From positions 1,725-6,940 of the forward strand of contig MERZ01000344.1 of NCBI GenBank assembly GCA_001770785.1: a stretch of DNA of 5,216 nucleotides, in the 5' to 3' direction. Source of the DNA: Burkholderiales bacterium RIFCSPHIGHO2_12_FULL_61_11. Its GTDB lineage: Bacteria > Pseudomonadota > Gammaproteobacteria > Burkholderiales > Burkholderiaceae_C. Position 1 is the stretch's first letter; each line of letters starts with the position of its first letter. A program made the position numbers and the translations under genes. This document shows positions 1-5,216 of the stretch, in pieces. The notes beneath the pieces were generated by a model. That model had not been told where the DNA came from and did not search any database. It worked only from the letters and a program-made list of their open reading frames with translations.

Positions 1-1
1 C

Positions 2-1264
2 CTGAACATCGGGCGCTTCATCATCTGGAGCCTTTTTGCCGTGCTGCTGATCGTGGTGCCGTGGGTCTTCACCAGCAGCCTTGCGCGCACCATCCTGTCG
101 CAAATGGGCGTCGCCATCATTGTTTGCCTGAGTTTCAACATGCTGCTGGGGCAGGGCGGCATGCTGAGTTTTGGCCATGCGGTCTATTCGGGGCTGGGGG
201 CATTTGTTGCGATTCACACCTTGAACCTGGTCAGCCAGGGGCGCCTGCCCCTGCCCGTGAGTCTGGTCCCCCTGGCCGGCGGCCTTGGGGGCTTGTTATT
301 TGCCTTGCTCCTGGGCTGGGTAACGACCAAAAAGTCAGCCACCACTTTTGCCATGATCACACTGGGCGTGGGTGAACTGGTATGGGCCATGTCGCTGATG
401 TTCCCGGAATTTTTCGGTGGAGAGGGGGGCATTACCGGCAATCGCGTCACGGGCTCCAGGCCGCTGGGCATTTCGTTTGGTCCGCAAATAGAGTTGTACT
501 ACCTGATCGCGGTGTACACCTTTGTCTGCACCGCCTTGATGTATGCCTTCACCCGCACGCCGCTGGGCCGCATGCTGAACGCCGTGCGCGACAACCCCGA
601 GCGGGTTGAGTTTGTCGGCTATGACACCCAGAAAGTTCGCTACATCTCATTTGTGATTGCCGCCTTTTTTGCCGGCATCTCGGGCGGGCTGGCCGCATTG
701 AACTTCGAGATCGTGACGTCCGAGGTGGTCAGCGGCTACCGCTCAGGCGCTTACCTGTTGTTCACCTTTCTGGGGGGGGGCACTTATTTCTTTGGCCCCA
801 TCATTGGGGCGGTGCTCATGGTGCTGGCCTTTGTATTGCTGAGCGAGTTCACCAAAGCCTGGCTCTTGTATCTTGGCATGGTGTTCATGCTCATGGTCAT
901 GTTTGCGCCAGGGGGCTTTGCCAGCCTGATCATGATGAATGTGCGGGTGGCGGCTTTCGGCAAGCTCACGGCGCTTTGGCGCAATTACCTGGCGCTGCTG
1001 GTCACCGGACTCATGGCCTTTGCAGGCGCTGCCTCCATGATAGAGATGCTGTACCACCTGCAACTGGGTGCGGCAATGGGCTCACAGCTCCGTTTCATGG
1101 GCATGGCGCTCAATACCGCTTCCGCCGTCAGTTGGGCAGCGGCGGCGGGCGTGATGCTGATGGCACTCGGCTTCTTTGAAGTGGCACGCCGTCGGTTTGC
1201 GCTGAAATGGAACGACATTCAGGAGTCCATCGAAATGGAAATCAAACGGCGGGAGGCCCTGTGA
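2..1264 (+). CDS. livM: Branched-chain amino acid (HAAT) type ABC transporter permease, LivM family, 5' partial
   Basis: Inner-membrane permease of a Liv-type importer. With a LivH partner it forms the substrate channel, driven by the LivG/LivF ATPases. The frame is open from base 2 to the TGA at 1262-1264. A GTG at 41 could start a 407-residue protein, but the in-frame residues before it (FIIWSLFA) complete the first membrane helix and no start with a ribosome binding site is visible, so the true start is probably upstream of the window. Numbered from that GTG, the family hallmarks are LSFNMLLGQGGMLSFGHA (30-47), the cytoplasmic coupling-loop region around RDNPERVEFVGYD (183-195), and FLGGGTYFFGPIIGA (243-257). 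The usual LivM core ends near residue 300. About 105 more residues follow, with two likely membrane helices (about 315-336 and 362-381) and a charged tail ending IKRREAL. The stop overlaps the livG start by 4 nt. Family assignment is firm; the substrate is unknown. Confidence 0.93.
   Translation: MNIGRFIIWSLFAVLLIVVPWVFTSSLARTILSQMGVAIIVCLSFNMLLGQGGMLSFGHAVYSGLGAFVAIHTLNLVSQGRLPLPVSLVPLAGGLGGLLFALLLGWVTTKKSATTFAMITLGVGELVWAMSLMFPEFFGGEGGITGNRVTGSRPLGISFGPQIELYYLIAVYTFVCTALMYAFTRTPLGRMLNAVRDNPERVEFVGYDTQKVRYISFVIAAFFAGISGGLAALNFEIVTSEVVSGYRSGAYLLFTFLGGGTYFFGPIIGAVLMVLAFVLLSEFTKAWLLYLGMVFMLMVMFAPGGFASLIMMNVRVAAFGKLTALWRNYLALLVTGLMAFAGAASMIEMLYHLQLGAAMGSQLRFMGMALNTASAVSWAAAAGVMLMALGFFEVARRRFALKWNDIQESIEMEIKRREAL
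772..780 (+). repeat. Run of nine G inside livM
   Basis: A homopolymer of nine G encodes most of the Leu-Gly-Gly-Gly of the conserved FLGGGT segment of LivM. The reading frame is intact as given. A one-base gain or loss here would truncate or scramble the last third of the permease, so this is a spot prone to slippage or sequencing error. Confidence 0.85.
1251..1256 (+). promoter_or_regulatory. Ribosome binding site that sets the GTG start of livG
   Basis: GGGAGG lies four bases before the GTG at 1261 and inside the last codons of livM. It favours 1261 as the livG start over the in-frame ATG at 1207. The 18 extra residues from 1207 would only reread livM coding sequence and do not look like an ATPase N-terminus. 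Confidence 0.6.
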
Positions 1265-2043
1265 GCGCAGCACCACGGTACGCACTGGAACTCAAGGACC
1301 TTCGCAAGAGCTTTGGCAAGACCGAGATCATTCGAGGCGCCAATCTGGCCGTCAAGCCGGGTGAGCGGGTGGCGATCATTGGGCCTAACGGCGCGGGCAA
1401 GTCCACGCTGTTCAACCTGATCAGCGGGCGCCTGGAACCCGGCAGCGGGCAGGTGCTGCTCAATGGCCAGCGCATCAACGGCAAGAGGCCTTTCGAAATC
1501 AACCGCCTTGGGCTGTCGCGCAGCTTCCAGATCACCAACATCTTTCCCAAGCTCAGCGTCTTTGAAAACCTGCGCTGTGGCGTGCTCTGGAGCCTGGGCT
1601 ACAAGTACACCTTCCTCAGGTTTCTGGCTGATCTGGATGACGCCAACGCGCGTGCTGACGAGTTGATGGCCATGATCAAGCTCGACAGAAAACGCGACGT
1701 GCTGGCCACCCACCTGACCTACGCCGAACAGCGGGCCCTGGAGATCGGCATCACCATCGCCGGCGGCGCCAGCGTGATCCTGCTCGATGAGCCGACCGCG
1801 GGCATGAGCCGTTCGGAAACCAGCCGTTTCATCAGCCTGATCAAGGAAGTCACCGTGGGCAAGACGCTGCTCACGGTGGAGCACGACATGGGCGTGGTGT
1901 TTGGCCTGGCCGACAAGATTGCCGTGGTGGTTTATGGCGAGATCATTGCTTACGACACGCCCGAAGCCGTGCGAGCCGACCCGCGTGTTCAGGAAGCCTA
2001 TCTGGGTTCTTCCGTGGCGGATCAGCAAGCCGGAGTTCACTGA
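1261..2043 (+). CDS. livG: Liv-type ABC transporter ATP-binding protein LivG
   Basis: Cytoplasmic ATPase subunit of the importer, expected to pair with LivF beneath the LivM/LivH permeases. From the GTG start it has 260 residues, normal for the family. Visible motifs are Walker A GPNGAGKST (41-49, Lys47), Q-loop Gln90 in SRSFQ, Walker B with the catalytic acid VILLDEP (172-178, Asp176, Glu177) and switch His208 in VEHDM. The HAAT-type C-terminal end is present (DPRVQEAYLG, 240-249). The signature motif is odd: LTYAEQ at 152-157, against the LSGGQ consensus and the LAYGQQ-like form of E. coli LivG, so the central Gly is Ala155. The D-loop also reads GMS where GLN or GMN is usual. The start overlaps the livM stop (GTGA) and the stop overlaps the livF start (TGATG), implying translational coupling in one operon. 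LivG rather than LivF is chosen because of the VEHDM switch and the FQ Q-loop. Confidence 0.93.
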   Translation: MSAAPRYALELKDLRKSFGKTEIIRGANLAVKPGERVAIIGPNGAGKSTLFNLISGRLEPGSGQVLLNGQRINGKRPFEINRLGLSRSFQITNIFPKLSVFENLRCGVLWSLGYKYTFLRFLADLDDANARADELMAMIKLDRKRDVLATHLTYAEQRALEIGITIAGGASVILLDEPTAGMSRSETSRFISLIKEVTVGKTLLTVEHDMGVVFGLADKIAVVVYGEIIAYDTPEAVRADPRVQEAYLGSSVADQQAGVH

Positions 2044-2750
2044 TGTTGAACGTCAAGAATCTTCACGCCTTTTATGGCAAGAGCCACGTCCTGCATGGTG
2101 TTTCGTTCGAGGTCAAGCAAGGCGAAATTGTGGCCTTGCTGGGCCGCAATGGCTCGGGCCGCTCCAGCACCGCCAAAGCCATCATGGGACTGGTCGATTG
2201 CCAGGGATCCATCAACTGGAAAACCAGTCAATTTGAGGGTGAAATTGTGGGCAAGAAAGCCTACCAGATCGCCCATCTCGGCATTGGTTACGTGCCCGAA
2301 AACCGCGACATCTTTCCCCAGCTCACGGTGCATCAAAACCTGTTGCTCGGGCAAAAAGGCTCGGGCAAGGGGTCGCGCTGGTCCTTCAATGACATGTATG
2401 CGCTGTTTCCGCGCTTGCTGGAGCGCCAGCACACCGAAGCCGGCGTTTTGTCGGGCGGCGAGCAGCAAATGCTGACGCTGTGCCGCACCCTCATGGGCGA
2501 CCCGGACCTCATCATCATCGACGAGCCGACCGAAGGCCTGGCCCCAAAAATTGTCGAACTGGTCGGCCAATACCTGCAAACACTCAAAGCCAAAGGCATC
2601 TCGGTGCTGTTGATTGAGCAAAAACTCACCATTGCCATGGCTATTTCCGACCGCGTACTGGTGATGGGCCACGGCAGCATCGTGTTCGATGGCACACCCG
2701 ACAGCCTGCGGGCCGACGCCTATGTCCGAAAAGAATGGCTCGAAGTGTAA
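2043..2750 (+). CDS. livF: Liv-type ABC transporter ATP-binding protein LivF with Arg in Walker A
   Basis: Second ATPase subunit of the importer; 235 residues, typical for LivF. The ATG shares one base with the livG stop, and GGAG at 2032-2035 sits seven bases upstream. Motifs: Walker A GRNGSGRSS (34-42), VPENRD (84-89, Glu86 in the Q-loop position as usual in LivF), a canonical signature LSGGEQQ (136-142), Walker B LIIIDEP (156-162) and IEQKL (191-195), where Gln193 stands at the switch-His position, also normal for LivF. The oddity is Arg40 in place of the nearly invariant Walker A Lys. Its codon is CGC (2160-2162), three changes from AAG, so it is not a single-base error. All else looks intact, so I read it as a functional or semi-functional subunit and not a pseudogene. 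It ends the transporter operon; a dyad follows the stop within ten bases. Confidence 0.93.
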   Translation: MLNVKNLHAFYGKSHVLHGVSFEVKQGEIVALLGRNGSGRSSTAKAIMGLVDCQGSINWKTSQFEGEIVGKKAYQIAHLGIGYVPENRDIFPQLTVHQNLLLGQKGSGKGSRWSFNDMYALFPRLLERQHTEAGVLSGGEQQMLTLCRTLMGDPDLIIIDEPTEGLAPKIVELVGQYLQTLKAKGISVLLIEQKLTIAMAISDRVLVMGHGSIVFDGTPDSLRADAYVRKEWLEV

Positions 2751-2755
2751 GAAAT

Positions 2756-2793
2756 GCGCTGAACTTGTCGCCGCCGGGACAAGTTGCAAGCGC
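2756..2793 (+). other. Stem-loop after livF, possible terminator or operator
   Basis: A perfect inverted repeat AACTTGTC (2762-2769) and GACAAGTT (2778-2785) encloses an 8-base loop. Below a small internal loop (G2761 against 2786-2788) it extends through GCGCT (2756-2760) paired with AGCGC (2789-2793). It begins six bases after the livF stop, where a terminator is expected, but no T-run follows. It could therefore be a non-canonical terminator, an mRNA 3'-end stabiliser, or a DNA operator for the promoter just downstream. Confidence 0.6.
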
Positions 2794-2809
2794 CAGGGAC
2801 TTGCAGTTT
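2781..2809 (+). other. Alternative stem-loop overlapping the first
   Basis: Bases 2781-2790 (AAGTTGCAAG) can pair with 2800-2809 (CTTGCAGTTT) as ten base pairs, two of them G-U, around a 9-base loop. The left arm reuses the right arm of the preceding stem-loop, so the two RNA structures exclude each other. The right arm also contains the proposed -35 element. As DNA, the perfect part is TGCAAG-N9-CTTGCA (2785-2805). Confidence 0.45.
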
Positions 2810-2830
2810 GGTCGAGACCCCTACGATAAT
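2801..2830 (+). promoter_or_regulatory. Candidate sigma70-type promoter for the beta-oxidation gene
   Basis: GATAAT at 2825-2830 matches five of six bases of the -10 consensus. TTGCAG at 2801-2806, 18 bp upstream, matches the TTG of the -35 consensus only. Transcription would start near 2837, giving a leader of about 79 nt. The 165-bp gap and the separate function of the downstream gene support an independent promoter here, but the -35 is weak and could reflect dependence on an activator bound at the adjacent dyads. Confidence 0.4.
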
Positions 2831-2869
2831 AAAAAGAACGCTCGTACTATTTTTTGCCGACGGATGCCG

Positions 2870-2895
2870 CTGAATCTTCAACACTGAAACTTCAA
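2870..2895 (+). repeat. Two tandem TGAA-NN-TTCA palindromes in the leader
   Basis: CTGAATCTTCAA (2870-2881) and CTGAAACTTCAA (2884-2895) match at 11 of 12 bases with a 14-bp period. Each contains a dyad, TGAA-NN-TTCA (2871-2880 and 2885-2894). The second copy ends two bases before the AAGGA ribosome binding site. The arrangement is operator-like; no known regulator is recognised. Confidence 0.55.
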
Positions 2896-2897
2896 TC

Positions 2898-2902
2898 AAG
2901 GA
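2898..2902 (+). promoter_or_regulatory. Ribosome binding site of the beta-oxidation gene
   Basis: AAGGA lies 13 bases before the ATG at 2916, within AAGGAAAG (2898-2905). The spacing is somewhat long, but it is the only purine-rich candidate, and no other in-frame start close by gives a plausible crotonase N-terminus. Confidence 0.55.
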
Positions 2903-2915
2903 AAGAAACCCCTCA

Positions 2916-5066
2916 ATGACAACCCTCTACCAAGTTCACGGCACCGTGGCGCTCATTACCCTGAGCAATCCTCCGGTCAACGGCCTCGGTTATGCCACTC
3001 GCATCAGCCTCACCGGGCACCTGGAAAAGGCCAACGCAGACGCAGCCGTCAAATCCATCGTGATCACCGGCGCCGGCAAAGCCTTTTCAGGCGGCGCCGA
3101 CATCAAGGAATTCGGCTCGCCCAAGGCCTTGCAGCAGCCCAATCTGCTCAGCGTCATCCTGATGATAGAGAACTCATCCAAGCCGGTTGTGGCCGCCATT
3201 CACTCGGTCTGCATGGGCGGCGGCCTGGAGTTGGCGCTGGGCTGTCACTACCGCATTGCCGCGCCGCTCTGCAGTGTTGCCTTGCCAGAGGTCAAGCTGG
3301 GCTTGGTGCCTGGCGCGGGCGGCACGCAGCGTCTGCCCCGCGCGCTGGGTGTTGAGCCAGCCCTGAACATGATATTGAGCGGCGAGCCGGTCACAAGCGA
3401 ACTGCTGGCGCAGATTCCTGGCCAGAAACTGTTCGACAAAATGGCTGCTTCGCCCGAGTCGCTCGCCAGGGAGGCGCTGGCCTTGGCCCAGTCGATTGCC
3501 GATGCGCGTCCGCTGCCGCTGGTCCGCAACCTGCCATGCAAACACCCCAATGGCGATGCCTATTTCCAGTTTGCCCGCAACATGGTCAAGGGCATGGCCA
3601 AAAACTTCCCAGCTCCGCTGAAATGCGTCGACGCCGTGCAAGCCGCCACGAAACAAAGATTTGAAGACGGCATGCGCACAGAGCGTGATCTCTTCATCAA
3701 CCTGATGTGGACGCCTGAATGCCGTGCATTGCGCCACATTTTCATGGCCCAGCGCGCCGCCTCCAAGATTCCGGACGTGCCGCCGGACACACCGATTCGC
3801 GAGATCAGGTCGATCGCCATGATTGGCGCCGGCACCATGGGCGGCGGCATCTCCATGAATTTCCTCAACGCCGGTATTCCCGTCAAGATGCTGGAAATGA
3901 AGCAGGAAGCGCTTGATCGCGGCATTGCCACGATTCGCAAAAATTACGAAGCACAGGTGAAAAAAGGCAAGCTCAAGCAAGACCAATACGAGCAGCGCAT
4001 GAGCCTGCTCAGCACCACACTGAGCTACGACGACCTGAAAGGCGCCGACATGGCCATCGAAGCCGTTTTCGAGGAAATGGGTGTGAAGGAAAAGGTCTTC
4101 AAGGAACTCGACCGCGTCATGAAACCCGGTGCCATTTTGGCTTCCAACACCTCCACGCTGGACCTGAACCGGATTGCCAGCTTCACCCAGCGCCCGCAGG
4201 ACGTGATCGGCACCCACTTTTTCAGCCCCGCCAACGTCATGAAGCTGCTTGAAGTGGTGCGCGGCGAGAAAACCGCCAGGGATGTGCTGGCCACGGTGAT
4301 GGCGCTGGCCAAAAAGATCAAGAAAACGGCCGTGGTTTCCGGCGTCTGCGACGGCTTCATTGGCAACCGAATGATCGAGCAATACGGCCGCCAGGCTGGC
4401 TTCCTGCTCGACGAAGGCTGCACGCCCGCTCAGGTGGACAAAGCCGTCGAGAAATTCGGTTTTGCCATGGGCCCATTCCGCATGAGCGACCTGGCAGGCA
4501 ACGATATCGGCTGGGCCATTCGCAAGCGCCGCTATCTTGAAAAACCCGACATGAAGTACAGCAAGACCGCCGACCTGCTGTGTGAAAAAGGCCGGTTCGG
4601 CCAGAAAACCGGCGCCGGCTGGTACGACTACGTCCCCGGCAAGCGCGACGCCATTCCCAACGCTGAAGTCGTGCAGATGATTGAATCCCATCGCGCCTCG
4701 CTGGGCATCACGCCGCGCCAGATTGCCGATGAAGAAATCGTCCAGCGCCTGGTTTACTCGCTGGTCAACGAAGCGGCGCACATCCTCGAAGAAGGCATTG
4801 CCAACAAGGCCAGCGACATCGACATGGTGTACCTGATGGGTTATGGCTTTCCGCTTTATCGCGGTGGCCCGATGCTGTACGCTGACGAGGTCGGCCTGTT
4901 CAACGTGGTGCAGGCGATGCACCGCTTTGCGCAAAACCCGCTGGACGACGCCAATTTCTGGAAACCCGCGCCGCTGCTGGCCAAATTGGCCGCTGAAGGC
5001 AAGACATTCAACCTAGAAACCGCAGTTGACCGCTCGCAAACTTCAGGAAGGCCGCATGCACATTGA
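2916..5066 (+). CDS. Bifunctional enoyl-CoA hydratase / 3-hydroxyacyl-CoA dehydrogenase (FadB-like)
   Basis: Cytoplasmic beta-oxidation enzyme that hydrates 2-enoyl-CoA to (S)-3-hydroxyacyl-CoA and oxidises it with NAD+ to 3-ketoacyl-CoA. At 716 residues it matches FadJ, FadB and the peroxisomal bifunctional enzyme (roughly 715-730). An N-terminal crotonase domain (about 1-190) has the oxyanion-hole segment KAFSGGADIKEF (55-66), the GGGLELALG segment (101-109) and both catalytic acids, Glu105 and Glu125 (LPEVKLG). After a linker, the NAD-binding domain (about 298-475) has GAGTMG (304-309), Glu327 at the NAD-selecting position, and Ser413, His434 and Glu446 of the dehydrogenase site; Asn484 (GFIGNR) completes it. 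C-terminal dehydrogenase domains follow (about 478-572 and 605-695, with GFPLYRGGPMLYAD at 644-657). The RGGPM...YAD ending and compact length resemble the peroxisomal type more than E. coli FadB. No thiolase partner is visible. It follows the transporter operon with its own candidate promoter. Chain-length preference cannot be deduced, so I give no symbol. Confidence 0.95.
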   Translation: MTTLYQVHGTVALITLSNPPVNGLGYATRISLTGHLEKANADAAVKSIVITGAGKAFSGGADIKEFGSPKALQQPNLLSVILMIENSSKPVVAAIHSVCMGGGLELALGCHYRIAAPLCSVALPEVKLGLVPGAGGTQRLPRALGVEPALNMILSGEPVTSELLAQIPGQKLFDKMAASPESLAREALALAQSIADARPLPLVRNLPCKHPNGDAYFQFARNMVKGMAKNFPAPLKCVDAVQAATKQRFEDGMRTERDLFINLMWTPECRALRHIFMAQRAASKIPDVPPDTPIREIRSIAMIGAGTMGGGISMNFLNAGIPVKMLEMKQEALDRGIATIRKNYEAQVKKGKLKQDQYEQRMSLLSTTLSYDDLKGADMAIEAVFEEMGVKEKVFKELDRVMKPGAILASNTSTLDLNRIASFTQRPQDVIGTHFFSPANVMKLLEVVRGEKTARDVLATVMALAKKIKKTAVVSGVCDGFIGNRMIEQYGRQAGFLLDEGCTPAQVDKAVEKFGFAMGPFRMSDLAGNDIGWAIRKRRYLEKPDMKYSKTADLLCEKGRFGQKTGAGWYDYVPGKRDAIPNAEVVQMIESHRASLGITPRQIADEEIVQRLVYSLVNEAAHILEEGIANKASDIDMVYLMGYGFPLYRGGPMLYADEVGLFNVVQAMHRFAQNPLDDANFWKPAPLLAKLAAEGKTFNLETAVDRSQTSGRPHAH

Positions 5067-5131
5067 CTTTTTCCTCTTCGATCATGTTCACCTGCTGGGT
5101 GACAGCGCTATGCGCCCGATTGCACCATGCT

Positions 5132-5193
5132 CAACGCGCCATGCTGCGTTGCTCCGCCTTGTGGGCAGTAGCCCACTGCGTTGTCACGCCTTG
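5132..5193 (+). repeat. Structured intergenic repeat: hairpins plus a 17-bp direct repeat
   Basis: TGCGTTG-NNN-CGCCTTG occurs at 5145-5161 and again at 5177-5193 (32-bp period, 14 fixed bases identical). Between the copies is a perfect hairpin GTGGGC-AGTA-GCCCAC (5161-5176). CAACGC (5132-5137) can pair with GCGTTG of either copy (5146-5151 or 5178-5183), giving a local hairpin or a longer one enclosing the GTGGGC stem. No T-run follows, so it is not a classical terminator. It resembles REP-like or other interspersed intergenic elements; its right end may lie outside the window. The rest of 5067-5216 shows nothing I can support. Confidence 0.55.
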
Positions 5194-5216
5194 CCTGGCA
5201 CACCGATCACGGCGCA

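Noticed and set aside
1207..1260. Upstream in-frame ATG for livG adding 18 residues
   Set aside because: It lies wholly inside livM, lacks a better ribosome binding site, and the added residues do not resemble an ABC ATPase N-terminus. The GTG at 1261 has GGGAGG and a typical 4-nt overlap.
2349..2378. A second P-loop-like stretch in LivF, GQKGSGKGS (residues 103-111)
   Set aside because: It lacks the Ser/Thr directly after the Lys (Gly instead) and lies in the variable helical region of the ATPase, so it is unlikely to bind nucleotide or to compensate for the Walker A Arg.
1219..2789. Minus-strand open frames opposite livG and livF (1219-2040 and 2037-2789)
   Set aside because: They mirror conserved ABC ATPase genes codon for codon and show no domain or ribosome binding evidence.
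2810..2819. GGTC-GA-GACC dyad
   Set aside because: The two-base gap is too short for a hairpin loop and the 4-bp arms are too short to stand out from chance.
2831..2855. A-run and T-run (AAAAA at 2831-2835, TTTTTT at 2850-2855) as a possible terminator
   Set aside because: The pairing is A-T only and weak, no GC stem precedes the T-run, and it would lie between the promoter and the start codon.
2864..2887. Seven-codon upstream frame ATGCCGCTG...TGA in the leader
   Set aside because: There is no ribosome binding site before it, and so short a frame is expected by chance.
3174..4934. Long open frame of 586 codons on the minus strand within the beta-oxidation gene
   Set aside because: It is antisense to a gene with every catalytic motif intact, and its translation is rich in His, Gln and Ala with no recognisable domain, as expected for a shadow frame in GC-rich DNA.
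5056..5216. Open frame beginning ATG at 5056, with AGGAAGG at 5045-5051 and overlapping the preceding stop, running off the window for 53 codons
   Set aside because: The ribosome binding site is attractive, but the translation (MHIDFFLFDHVHLLGDSAMR and onward) matches no family I know, another forward frame (from ATG 5084) is equally open, and most of it crosses the hairpin-rich repeat. It could still be the start of a real gene if downstream sequence supports it.

Overview
The window reads as a stretch of a beta-proteobacterial chromosome, most likely family Comamonadaceae (Polaromonas, Rhodoferax or a relative). This rests on the moderately high GC, the codon choice and the recognisable style of the proteins. 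It is an inference from sequence feel, not a database match. All supported genes lie on the + strand and cover almost the whole window.

Positions 2-2750 hold the 3' part of a branched-chain amino acid (HAAT/Liv) type ABC importer operon: a permease of the LivM family (5' end outside the window), the ATPase LivG and the ATPase LivF. The three genes are translationally coupled, overlapping by 4 nt (GTGA) and 1 nt (TGATG). A LivH-type permease and a periplasmic binding protein are expected upstream or elsewhere. The two ATPases are asymmetric. LivG has canonical nucleotide-binding residues but a degenerate signature motif. LivF has a canonical LSGGEQ signature but Arg in place of the Walker A Lys. 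In the LivG/LivF heterodimer, all departures from consensus fall in the same composite ATP site.

Positions 2751-2915 are a 165-bp intergenic region rich in dyads. It has two overlapping, mutually exclusive stem-loops (2756-2809), a plausible sigma70-type promoter (2801-2830), and two tandem copies of a TGAA-NN-TTCA palindrome just before the ribosome binding site of the next gene.

Positions 2916-5066 encode a complete 716-residue bifunctional beta-oxidation enzyme, enoyl-CoA hydratase plus 3-hydroxyacyl-CoA dehydrogenase, with all expected catalytic residues. It resembles the monofunctional-chain, peroxisomal-bifunctional-enzyme type. Beside a Liv-type importer it suggests uptake and CoA-dependent breakdown of an organic acid (aromatic, branched or dicarboxylic), but the substrate cannot be read from the sequence.

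Positions 5067-5216 hold no gene I can support. They contain a structured repeat: an inverted repeat, a perfect GTGGGC/GCCCAC hairpin and a 17-bp direct repeat flanking it, reminiscent of interspersed intergenic repeats. No tRNA, rRNA, CRISPR array, insertion sequence or phage gene is visible.
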